NCBI GenBank assembly: GCA_913041535.1
Contig: CAJWJK010000001.1
Span: forward strand, 62,001-126,000
DNA length: 64,000 nt
Reading direction: 5' to 3'
Source: an uncultured Alphaproteobacteria bacterium
Lineage (GTDB): Bacteria; Pseudomonadota; Alphaproteobacteria; VGEJ01
Under the pieces are notes generated by a model. That model searched no databases, was not told the origin of the DNA, and saw only the letters and a list, made by a program, of their open reading frames with translations. Made by a program: the position numbers and the translations under genes. How positions within the stretch are numbered: position 1 is the first letter of the stretch; the number at the start of each line of letters is the position of its first letter. Positions 54,289-62,869 of the stretch are shown one piece after another.

Positions 54289-56118
54289 TTAGTTGGTATC
54301 TTGATACATTGTATCAATTACGTCGACATACTTATCGTTTACGAACTTGCGTTTAAGTTTCATGGTTGGGGTTACTTCTTCATCTTCCGGGCCAATCTCT
54401 GTTTCAATAAGAGCAAATTTTTTGATTGTTTCTGCTCTAGCCAAAGTACCATTAACTTGCTCTATCTCGTTAGCTACCAGTTGCAAAATCGGTTCCGCCC
54501 TAGTGAGGCTGCTAAAACTAGTGAAAGGAATTTGGTTGTCTTGAGCAAAGTTAGCAACGTTATCATGATCGATCATTATGAGGCAGGTCAAATAGGGTCT
54601 TCGCTCCCCAATGATGACAGCATCGCTAATGAAAGGACTGAATTTTAGCTGATTTTCGATTTCACTAGGGGTAATATTTTTGCCTCCCGCCGTGATTATT
54701 ATATCTGATTTACGGTCAGTGATGCGGAGGTTGCCTTTATCATCCAGCTCACCAATGTCACCAGTATGTAGCCAGCCATCGCGGATTGTTTCTGCTGTTC
54801 TGTCTGGCATGCCTAAATAGCCCATAAATACATGAGGACCTTTAAGAAGGACTTCGCCGTCGTCTCCTAGCCGCAGATAGGTACCTTCTATTTGGCTGCC
54901 AACCGTTCCTATTGGTGCGTGTATGCTTTGAGGATGAAATGTTGCGACACCCGTGTTTTCTGTTTGACCATAGCCCTCACGCATATCGAGTCCAAGGGCA
55001 TGATACCATCGTATAAGATCTGGAGAAATTGGTGCGGCTCCGGAGAGGATTAGGCGAGCTCGGTCTAGGCCCATCACGCGCTTAATATTGTTAAGCACAA
55101 ACATCTGTAAAAATGCTGATGCTATTCGTAGCGGTAAGGGTACAGTGTTGCCAGACATCCGATGAGTTGCGGCATGATGCCCAATATTTATGGCGACACG
55201 ATATGCCCAATTTTCGAAGGTCGTTGCGTTAGCTAATGCTAGAATTACTCCAGAATAAAGTTTTTCCCAAACTCGTGGGACTCCAAAAAGAACGGTGGGT
55301 GAAACCTCACGGAGATTTTCGGGTACTGTTTCTAAGCTTTCGGAAAAATTGACGGTTGAACCTGATGCAAGCGGACAAAAGCTAATCAATAACCTCTCGA
55401 CAACATGGCTTAGTGGAAGGAATGAGAATAATTCATCATTCTCGGCCATCTTTATAAGGTCCGTCAGTGTTTCAACTTCGAAGAGAATATTGCGATGGGT
55501 AATCATTGCACCTTTAGGTGGACCAGTTGTTCCAGAGGTGTAGATAAGTATGGCAAGATCATCCAAGTTGGCTCGTCCCATTGATTCACACCATACGTTC
55601 GGGTTGGCACGGCCATACGAACGACCGAGTTCCATCAAATCATCAAGTGTTAAAATGTTTGAGTCCTCAAAGTTTGTTATATCTTTGGGGTCAATCACTA
55701 TGATGTGTGACAGTGTCTTAAGCGTTTCGCGAACCTCTAGGCATTTGTATAGCTGTTCCTGATTTTCAGCGAAATAGACTTTAGCCATACAGTCGTTAAC
55801 TATGTAATCAATCTGTTTTGGAGCACTGGTCGTATAGATGCCAACTGAAACAGCTCCAATTCCAAGAGTTCCTTGCTCTACGCAGAGCCACTCCGGCCGA
55901 TTCTCGGAACAGAGGGCTATTCTATCTCCACGGTTGACCCCAAGGGATGCTAGTCCCAATCCTATTGCCTCTGCTCTATCGCCGTATTCAGTCCAAGTAA
56001 TGCTCCTCCATATCCCATAGCGTTTTTCTCGCAGTGCCACATGATCTCGGCGTTTTCGGGCTTCTTCGAACAATGACGGTATGCTTTGCCATTGGCTTTG
56101 AAATATTTGGTTGGCCAT
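54289..56118 (-). CDS. Long-chain-type acyl-CoA synthetase in a Liv operon
   Basis: 609-residue AMP-forming CoA ligase of the long-chain (FAA1/FadD15-like) group: ATP loop YTSGTTGPPKGAMITH near residue 190, GYGQTENTG near 380, and GDIGELDDKGNLRITDRKSD near 440. Operons with livHMGF, such a ligase and a Liv-type receptor occur in alphaproteobacteria and are thought to import and activate aromatic or fatty acids. The gap to livF is 45 bases and to the receptor 26, so one transcript is likely. Confidence 0.92.
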   Translation of the reverse strand: MANQIFQSQWQSIPSLFEEARKRRDHVALREKRYGIWRSITWTEYGDRAEAIGLGLASLGVNRGDRIALCSENRPEWLCVEQGTLGIGAVSVGIYTTSAPKQIDYIVNDCMAKVYFAENQEQLYKCLEVRETLKTLSHIIVIDPKDITNFEDSNILTLDDLMELGRSYGRANPNVWCESMGRANLDDLAILIYTSGTTGPPKGAMITHRNILFEVETLTDLIKMAENDELFSFLPLSHVVERLLISFCPLASGSTVNFSESLETVPENLREVSPTVLFGVPRVWEKLYSGVILALANATTFENWAYRVAINIGHHAATHRMSGNTVPLPLRIASAFLQMFVLNNIKRVMGLDRARLILSGAAPISPDLIRWYHALGLDMREGYGQTENTGVATFHPQSIHAPIGTVGSQIEGTYLRLGDDGEVLLKGPHVFMGYLGMPDRTAETIRDGWLHTGDIGELDDKGNLRITDRKSDIIITAGGKNITPSEIENQLKFSPFISDAVIIGERRPYLTCLIMIDHDNVANFAQDNQIPFTSFSSLTRAEPILQLVANEIEQVNGTLARAETIKKFALIETEIGPEDEEVTPTMKLKRKFVNDKYVDVIDTMYQDTN

Positions 56119-56163
56119 TTCAAACGAAGTGTTGGAGAAGTTTTGATCTTTGTGAAGATTGCT

Positions 56164-56934
56164 TTAGCGCCATTGCTTCCTGCGTTTCCATTTGCGGCCG
56201 CTATGAAACTGAGATTCGTGACCTGTGCCAAGATAATACTCTTGGATGTCAGAATGATTAAGTAGTGTATCTGCGGGCCCTTCCAATACAACACGCCCTA
56301 CCTGAAGGACATACCCGTAATCAGCGAGAGAAAGAGCCATTTGAGCATTTTGTTCCACCAAAAGAATGGTTACTCCATGTTGGTTCCGGATACGCTCAAT
56401 AATTGTAAAAATGTTTTGGACCAATTTTGGCGAGAGACCTAAAGAAGGTTCATCTAGCAACAAAAGACGAGGCTTCGCCATTAGTGCCCGACCGATGGCT
56501 ACCATCTGTTGCTCACCACCGGATAGCTTGCCCGCCAGTGTGGCGTGGCGTCCTTTTAAAGCTGGAAAGTATTTATAAACAAGTTGAAGGTCTCTCTGAA
56601 TTTCTTGGCGATCGCGTCGAAGATACGCTCCCATCTGAAGGTTCTCACGTACTGTGAGCTGAGGGAATAACTCACGGCCCTCTGGGACATGAGCAATTCC
56701 TTGTGCCATGATGTGATCAGGCTCCTTGCGATGAATTTCTTGCCCCGCAAATATTATGGTGCCTCTAGAAGGGTCCATAACACCTGAAATACTCTTAAGA
56801 ACAGTAGTTTTACCAGCACCATTGGCTCCAAGAACCGCAACGACCGAACCTTCCTTAACTTCTAGGCTGACGCTTTGTAGTGCTGAGATCGGTCCGTAGG
56901 ACGTTTCTACATTGCTCAAGCTCAGTAAGGTCAC
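56164..56934 (-). CDS. livF: Branched-chain-type ABC transporter ATPase
   Basis: 256-residue cytoplasmic ATPase. Walker A GANGAGKTT near residue 34, signature LSGGEQQM near 136 and Walker B LLLLDEPSLGLSPK near 158, all intact. The start is GTG with AGGAG seven bases upstream. Two nucleotide-binding subunits (with livG) drive the importer. The last 20 residues are basic (Arg/Lys-rich). Confidence 0.93.
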   Translation of the reverse strand: MTLLSLSNVETSYGPISALQSVSLEVKEGSVVAVLGANGAGKTTVLKSISGVMDPSRGTIIFAGQEIHRKEPDHIMAQGIAHVPEGRELFPQLTVRENLQMGAYLRRDRQEIQRDLQLVYKYFPALKGRHATLAGKLSGGEQQMVAIGRALMAKPRLLLLDEPSLGLSPKLVQNIFTIIERIRNQHGVTILLVEQNAQMALSLADYGYVLQVGRVVLEGPADTLLNHSDIQEYYLGTGHESQFHSGRKWKRRKQWR

Positions 56935-57012
56935 AATGGACTCCTGTTGTTTTTCAATGAAGTCTCCCTATTACATGTGGCATAAAGAAGGGTCCTATAT
57001 GAGGACAAACAG

Positions 57013-57765
57013 TTATCTGCCCAGATAGGAGTGCAGAACTTCTGGATGTTCTTGAATCTCTGTGGGCTCGCCCTCGGCTATCACTCGTCCATCGTTCAAT
57101 GCTAATACTTTATCAGAGACAGCAGTTACTAACTTCATATCGTGTTCAATAATCAATACTGTGATCCCGAGTTCAGATCGGATATCCTTGATCCAGAATG
57201 CCATGTCCTGTGTTTCTTCTACGTTAAGTCCCGATGAGGGCTCATCTAAAAGCAGCATTCGAGGTTCTGCAGCAAGGGCTCTTCCTAGTTCCACGACCTT
57301 TCGCACCCCATACGGTAGTTCGGCAATTCGCGTATCGCGATAATGTGCGAGGTCCAGGAAATCTATTATGAGCTCAACTGCCTTGCGCATCTCAATTTCT
57401 TGGCGTCTGGCTTTTGGTGTAAAGAAAATTTCTTCAATGAAATGAGTTCGTCGGTGCGCGTGGCGTGCTAGCAAAAGATTGTTTAGCACACTTGCTGTTT
57501 CGAATAACTCAATATTTTGAAATGTGCGTGCAATACCCATTTCGGCAATACGGTGCGGCGCAATACGGGTAATTTCCTTACCGTTAAAGCGAATTTGACC
57601 ACTCTGCGGATCATAAATTCGGCTTATCAAGTTAAAGATGGTCGTCTTTCCGGCTCCATTCGGTCCGATGATGGTGAATATCTCCCCATCCTTTACGCAA
57701 AATCCTACATCGTCCAGAGCGCGTAAACCACCAAAGCTTACAGAAAGGGAGGATATATCTAACAT
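57013..57765 (-). CDS. livG: Branched-chain-type ABC transporter ATPase
   Basis: 250-residue second ATPase of the importer. Walker A GPNGAGKTT, switch glutamine in ARTFQNIELF, and Walker B LLLDEPSSGLN are present; the ABC signature is degenerate (ELPYGVRKVVELGRAL rather than LSGGQ), a form common in LivG. The frame is open to 57882, but the ATG at 57765, four bases after the livM stop, begins the typical MLDISSLSVSFGG. The 78-base gap to livF is within the operon. Confidence 0.92.
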   Translation of the reverse strand: MLDISSLSVSFGGLRALDDVGFCVKDGEIFTIIGPNGAGKTTIFNLISRIYDPQSGQIRFNGKEITRIAPHRIAEMGIARTFQNIELFETASVLNNLLLARHAHRRTHFIEEIFFTPKARRQEIEMRKAVELIIDFLDLAHYRDTRIAELPYGVRKVVELGRALAAEPRMLLLDEPSSGLNVEETQDMAFWIKDIRSELGITVLIIEHDMKLVTAVSDKVLALNDGRVIAEGEPTEIQEHPEVLHSYLGR

Positions 57766-57769
57766 GCAA

Positions 57770-58843
57770 CTAATTTGATTCACCGCGGAGAAAAGATTTT
57801 TCTCTCTTGAAGGTATTTTTTTTGTAGAAGGGAAAAGCTTTACCGTAATGAAGTACCTTGCGCCAGATACCGTAGAGTCCAAGAGGCTCGAAAAGGATGA
57901 ATAATATTAGCACCAAACCAAAGGCTGCGGTTTCCAACCCGGGCAAGTTGGCTATCTCGGTCGGTAAAAAATCCCTAAAGAGCATAACGATCTGGGGTAA
58001 AATAATGACAAAAATTGCGCCAAATACTGCACCGTGAAGTGATCCAAGGCCACCGATAATAACTATCAATAAAAATTCTATTGACAAAAAAATTGTAAAT
58101 TGTTCAGGACTAATGAAGGTAAGCTTGTGGGCATAAAGGGCACCGGCGACACCGGTTAGTGCAGCACTTACGCTAAAGGTAGCTGTCTTGATGAAAGCTA
58201 CATTGATTCCCATTGCGTAGGCAGCTGTTTCGGAATCGCGAACTGCAATCATTGCTCTTCCTAAAGGGGCACGCAAAATGTTTGCAGCCAAGAGTAGAGA
58301 TAATGTTAGAAGCCCTGCCGCGAGGTAGTAAAAACGAACTTCCGAATCAATTGTTATACCTAGAAAGATGGCATCATCGAGGAGGAGTCCGTCGTTGCCC
58401 CCGGTTAAATCCTGCCACCTGGCAAGAACTTCTTCCACGATAAATGCAAAAGCTAATGTAGCTATTGTGAGGTAGATACCTGTTAGGCGAAGGGAGGGTA
58501 GTCCGACAAGTAGGCCCAAAAACCCGGCTAATACTGCCGCTGCGGGCAGCGTGAGGGCGAAATCTAGTCCGTTTTTCTCTAGTAGAGCGGTTGTATAGGC
58601 ACCAGCGGCAAAAAAAGCGGCGTGCCCTAACGATATTAAACCCGTGAATCCGCTCAGCAACATCATTCCTACGCCTACAATGGCGTAGATATACACAAAG
58701 CTAAGCTGAGAAAGGCCGTAATCGTCAGTCAGTAACGGGGCAGATATGACTAGAATAGCAAGAGCTGCATAAGATCTTTTGGTGCCACGATCACGGAAAA
58801 GTTTTACGTCTTGTGCATGGCTAGTTTTTAGTTCGTAGCGCAT
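57770..58843 (-). CDS. livM: Branched-chain-type ABC transporter permease
   Basis: 357-residue inner-membrane permease of the LivM type with about nine hydrophobic segments and the SLGHAAFFAAGAYTTALL block. The C-terminal 40 residues are basic and cytoplasmic. Its ATG is two bases after the livH stop (58846), so it is coupled. It pairs with LivH to form the channel. Confidence 0.92.
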   Translation of the reverse strand: MRYELKTSHAQDVKLFRDRGTKRSYAALAILVISAPLLTDDYGLSQLSFVYIYAIVGVGMMLLSGFTGLISLGHAAFFAAGAYTTALLEKNGLDFALTLPAAAVLAGFLGLLVGLPSLRLTGIYLTIATLAFAFIVEEVLARWQDLTGGNDGLLLDDAIFLGITIDSEVRFYYLAAGLLTLSLLLAANILRAPLGRAMIAVRDSETAAYAMGINVAFIKTATFSVSAALTGVAGALYAHKLTFISPEQFTIFLSIEFLLIVIIGGLGSLHGAVFGAIFVIILPQIVMLFRDFLPTEIANLPGLETAAFGLVLILFILFEPLGLYGIWRKVLHYGKAFPFYKKNTFKREKSFLRGESN

Positions 58844-58845
58844 TT

Positions 58846-59724
58846 TTATACTCGCCGACGGGTTGAGACTCCAAAGATACCTTGAGGACGTATAATTAGC
58901 ACAGCAAGGAGTACTACATATGCAGCCACATCTTTGAAACCTTCAGGGAGATAAAAACCAGCTAACGCTTCAACTATGCCGATGATTAGACCTCCAATAA
59001 TTGCACCAGGAATGCTTCCAAAGCCTCCAAGAACGGCGGCTGGAAATGCTTTTAATCCGATAAAACCCATATTTACGTGAACGAATGCAATAGGTGCCAA
59101 AAGAATTCCAGCGATTCCTGCTACTGCGGCACTAATTGCCCATATGAGGAGAAAAATATGTTTTATTGGGACACCCATGTATGCCGCTGCGAGTTGATTT
59201 TGAGACGTTGCTTGCATAGCTATGCCTAAACGACTGAACCGAAAGAATGTGGCCAAAGCGCCGACCAAAAGAACTGTCGAAATGATGATGGTCAGGTGCA
59301 CTTTACTAAGCATCAGAGCTCCAAGAGTTAGGACTCCATCAGAAAACGGTGTCTTAAAGGCATGGGTTTCGGTTCCCCAACCTGGAGTCATGCCGACAAG
59401 GCTTCGTAACAGTACACCTATTCCAATTGTTGCCATAAAGATCGCGAAAGCAGGTTGACCCACCAGAGGTCGTATAACTATACGATCTAGAATTGCTCCG
59501 AGTATTGCCATTGCTATGATGGCGAAAACGATACTGATCCAGAAAGGGAGTCCGGCAATGGTGGTGAAGGTTAGGGCAAAGAATGCCCCTACCATCATAA
59601 GCTCTCCCTGGGCGAAGTTAACTACTTCGGTTGCTTTATAGATGAGCACAAAGCCGAGTGCGACCAGGCCGTAAACACAACCTATTGCGACGCCGCTAAT
59701 CACTTGTTGGGTGAACTCAATCAT
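58846..59724 (-). CDS. livH: Branched-chain-type ABC transporter permease
   Basis: 292-residue inner-membrane permease with about eight hydrophobic segments; the GLVALGFVLIYKATEVVNFAQ block at the N terminus and AAVLGGFGSIPGAIIGG near residue 230 identify LivH. First gene of the operon livH-livM-livG-livF-ligase-receptor; the promoter must lie in 59725-60105. Confidence 0.93.
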   Translation of the reverse strand: MIEFTQQVISGVAIGCVYGLVALGFVLIYKATEVVNFAQGELMMVGAFFALTFTTIAGLPFWISIVFAIIAMAILGAILDRIVIRPLVGQPAFAIFMATIGIGVLLRSLVGMTPGWGTETHAFKTPFSDGVLTLGALMLSKVHLTIIISTVLLVGALATFFRFSRLGIAMQATSQNQLAAAYMGVPIKHIFLLIWAISAAVAGIAGILLAPIAFVHVNMGFIGLKAFPAAVLGGFGSIPGAIIGGLIIGIVEALAGFYLPEGFKDVAAYVVLLAVLIIRPQGIFGVSTRRRV

Positions 59725-60105
59725 GATGGATCATTACTGGGTTAAATGAAGTTCATCAAAGCGACTCAAAAGATATTATGCGAAAAAAAGTATAGAGCAT
59801 TTAGCATTACAACGGATCAGGAAAACGAGTCGTCACTCTTGAAAGGTTCTAGGAACTAGATTTCTAGCTTAAGTCAGTGATGTTAGTGAACATACTTGTT
59901 GTTTGATCCAAATGTAGTGTTTCTGCAGGGACAAGAGACAATAGAAGGTTTTCCATAAAAAAGGATTCTTGCTAATAGATTTCATTCAACAATTAGTTGT
60001 AGATGATGCGCATATCTTGTCTAGGGGTTCAACAACTCTTCGGACTATGATGACAATACAAAGGAAAAGTGGAGCTAAATCATTTATGTCACGGACTAAA
60101 CCTTT
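59725..60105 (-). other. Divergent promoter region, no gene seen
   Basis: 381 A/T-rich bases between livH (leftwards) and the LACTB2-like gene (rightwards). It must hold promoters for both. I see TATACT and CATAAT-like hexamers on the minus strand near 59775-59790 but no well-spaced -35 partner. No operator palindrome is obvious. Confidence 0.4.
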
Positions 60106-60987
60106 ATGAGCAATAATGAAAATGTGACTTACGGTATAGTTGAACAAGTCTCGCCACTGATTCGTAGAGTGGTAGCCGCCAATCCATCGCCTTTTACCTT
60201 AAATGGGACAGGAAGTTATATAATTGGCCACGGAAAGGTATGCGTAATAGATCCAGGGCCTCAGATTACTGCGCATATTGAAGCTCTGTTGCGGGCAATT
60301 AGAGGGGAACAGTTGACTCATATACTAATAACTCACACTCACCTGGACCACTCTCCAGCGGCCGCAGCTGTAAAACAGATGACAGATGCAACAACGTATA
60401 GCTATGGCCCTCACTGTTCACGTCACGATATGGAATCGAATGCAGAAGAAGGGGTGGACTTCGATTTTGTTCCGGAAGTATTGTTGAGTGATAATGACGT
60501 GATACAAGGTGGCGGTTGGACGCTTGAAGCTATACATACGCCTGGCCATACTTCGAACCATCTTTGCTTTGTTTTGCGTGAAGAGAGTGCACTTTTCAGC
60601 GGTGATCATGTTATGGGATGGTCAACTACCGTTGTCTCGCCCCCCGACGGACATATGGGCAGCTACATAGAAAGTTTAGAGAAACTTGTGGGCCGAAATG
60701 ATGAGATTTACTGGCCTACCCACGGCGCGTCCATTAAGAAGCCGCAAAAATATGTCCGTTCGTTGGTTAGACATCGTCAGGCTCGTGAGTTGCAAATATT
60801 GGATTGTATTAAGAGTGATGTTTGTACCGTTTCAGACATCGTAGCAACCATTTATCATGAAGTTCCGACCGTACTGCATTATGCAGCAGGCCGATCAGTA
60901 TTGGCGCATCTTATTCATCTGTGGGAGCAAGGGCTGGTGGCCTGTGAAGGCATGCCAAGTGAGAACAAGGTCTTTCAGATGCCATAG
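60106..60987 (+). CDS. LACTB2-like metallo-beta-lactamase-fold hydrolase
   Basis: 293-residue protein: an MBL domain (residues about 20-220) with ITHTHLDHSPAAA, TPGHTSNH, FSGDHVMGW and WPTHGASI metal motifs, then a C-terminal winged-helix-like segment (about 225-285; AREL to LAHLIHL). This two-part form occurs in LACTB2 (an endoribonuclease in mitochondria) and bacterial relatives. Function here is unknown; an RNase or a thioesterase-like hydrolase are both possible. It is divergent from the Liv operon. Confidence 0.86.
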   Translation: MSNNENVTYGIVEQVSPLIRRVVAANPSPFTLNGTGSYIIGHGKVCVIDPGPQITAHIEALLRAIRGEQLTHILITHTHLDHSPAAAAVKQMTDATTYSYGPHCSRHDMESNAEEGVDFDFVPEVLLSDNDVIQGGGWTLEAIHTPGHTSNHLCFVLREESALFSGDHVMGWSTTVVSPPDGHMGSYIESLEKLVGRNDEIYWPTHGASIKKPQKYVRSLVRHRQARELQILDCIKSDVCTVSDIVATIYHEVPTVLHYAAGRSVLAHLIHLWEQGLVACEGMPSENKVFQMP

Positions 60988-61055
60988 AGTATTGGGGTCA
61001 GTTAGGAGTAAGAAAGCATCTTGTTTAGCCCGTGTATTTGGTAAAGCCTTTGTTC

Positions 61056-61082
61056 TTGGTATCTCATTTTTGTTGATACCAA
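61056..61082. repeat. Small inverted repeat between convergent genes
   Basis: TTGGTATC (61056-61063) and GATACCAA (61075-61082) flank an 11-base T-rich loop between the converging LACTB2-like and acyl-CoA ligase genes. It may act as a weak bidirectional terminator, but no T-tract follows the stem on either strand. Confidence 0.35.
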
Positions 61083-61121
61083 TTATGGGTTCTGTGTTAT
61101 TCCACTATATTTGTTTGGGGG

Positions 61122-62759
61122 CTACTCTTCAGTCTTGTTAGACGAAAAGTGGTCTTTATATGCACTCCGTATATCCGATTTAAGAAGTTTTCCTGTACCT
61201 GTGTGCGGTAAGTCTTCCACAAAGACAACATCGTCCGGAACCCACCATTTGGCCACCTTGTCCGCGTAATGCTCAAGAAGGGTCTCACGGTCAATGTATA
61301 TTTCGTCCGCTCGGACGACTAAAAGAAGGGGGCGTTCATCCCATTTTGGGTGGGGAATGTTTACTACACAAGCTTCCGCGATAGCAGGATGATCCACTGC
61401 AATATTTTCAAGCATAATCGAACTAATCCATTCACCACCTGATTTTATTACATCTTTCGTTCGATCAACGATATGCATAAAGCCGTGTTGATCGAGAGTT
61501 GACACGTCTCCTGTATCAAACCATCCATCTGAATCAAACGCATCGGTGCCCTCATTCTTGAAGTAGGTACGACATACCCATGGCCCACGAACTTTAAGAT
61601 TTCCTACAGATTGACCATCGCGCGGAAGGGCTGTGCCTTTATCGTCAACTACCTTCATTTCAACGCCGGGTAGGATTTTTCCTTGTTTTTCCTGAACATC
61701 GTAGCGTTCATCGGCACTTAAATCGCACATATATGGCTTAAACGTTCCAACAGTGCCTAAAGGGCTAACTTCCGTCATGCCCCATGCATGTATCATGCGT
61801 ACCTCATATTTTTCCTCAAATTTCTTGATCATTGACCGAGGTACTGCCGATCCACCAGCAACTACTCGCTCCAGTGTCTCTAGCGTGCCTCCAGTTTCGT
61901 CAAGGTAGGCAAGCAACATTAGCCACACCGTAGGAACACCTGCAGTAATGGTCACTCCCTCAGATTCAATAAGTTCATGCAACGCAGGTCCATCCATGCG
62001 CGGCCCGGGTAGCACCAGCTTTGCACCGGATAAAGCTGCAGCGTAGGGTATCCCCCACGCATTTACGTGAAACATCGGTACAACTGGCATAATTGCGTCA
62101 AGACAGGAAATTCCCATTACATCAGCCTGACATGCAGTCATGCTGTGCAACACCGTTGATCGGTGTGAGTACACAACTCCTTTTGGATTACCTGTAGTGC
62201 CCGACGTATAACACATGCTAGAGGCTGCGTTCTCATCTATTGTAGGCCACGAGTAATCGGAAGATTCTTCTGAAATCAGGGCTTCGTACGACACAGTATT
62301 TGGTAGGTTGTTGTCTGGCATTTCAGATTCGTCAGCCATGACAACAAACCCACGCACCGTCTCGAGATGTTGGGAGAGGCCTTCAGCAAGAGATACGAAA
62401 GTGGTGTCCACAAACAGGTATTGATCTTCAGCGTGATTAATTATGTACGCTAACTGCTCCGGAAATAGTCGAGGGTTTAGGGTATGAAGCACTGCTCCCA
62501 TTCCAGAAAGGGCATAGTAAAGCTCAAGATGCCGATAACCATTCCAGGCAAGTGTTCCGACTCGATCCCCCGACTTTATATCTATGCGCACAAGCGCGTT
62601 TGCTAGCTGTTTAGCGCGCTTTTCAACTTCGGAATAGTTAGTGCGATGTATCTTTCCTTCAGTCGTTCTCGAGATGACTTCTCGCTCGCCGTGATTAAGT
62701 GCCGCATGTTTAATGAGCGAAGAGACCAAAAGCGGCGTTTCCATCATAAGACCGTGCAT
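61122..62759 (-). CDS. AlkK-like fatty-acyl-CoA ligase
   Basis: 545-residue AMP-forming ligase of the AlkK/medium-to-long-chain group. ATP loop [16 protein letters not shown] near 188, [16 protein letters not shown] near 325, [15 protein letters not shown] near 422 and the catalytic Lys in [12 protein letters not shown] near the C terminus. The start at 62759 has GGAGG six bases upstream. Likely activates fatty or other carboxylic acids for beta-oxidation. Divergent from the aminotransferase gene. Confidence 0.9.
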   Translation of the reverse strand: MHGLMMETPLLVSSLIKHAALNHGEREVISRTTEGKIHRTNYSEVEKRAKQLANALVRIDIKSGDRVGTLAWNGYRHLELYYALSGMGAVLHTLNPRLFPEQLAYIINHAEDQYLFVDTTFVSLAEGLSQHLETVRGFVVMADESEMPDNNLPNTVSYEALISEESSDYSWPTIDENAASSMCYTSGTTGNPKGVVYSHRSTVLHSMTACQADVMGISCLDAIMPVVPMFHVNAWGIPYAAALSGAKLVLPGPRMDGPALHELIESEGVTITAGVPTVWLMLLAYLDETGGTLETLERVVAGGSAVPRSMIKKFEEKYEVRMIHAWGMTEVSPLGTVGTFKPYMCDLSADERYDVQEKQGKILPGVEMKVVDDKGTALPRDGQSVGNLKVRGPWVCRTYFKNEGTDAFDSDGWFDTGDVSTLDQHGFMHIVDRTKDVIKSGGEWISSIMLENIAVDHPAIAEACVVNIPHPKWDERPLLLVVRADEIYIDRETLLEHYADKVAKWWVPDDVVFVEDLPHTGTGKLLKSDIRSAYKDHFSSNKTEE

Positions 62760-62869
62760 GTCTAGCCTCCGTCAATCCTTACTGGCCGATGCCTCATAAT
62801 TCCCGTTCTTAAAATAGACTCGGCACTCAACCAAGCCTACACTTACGTTTTGTTTGCTTGGAGAGTCCA

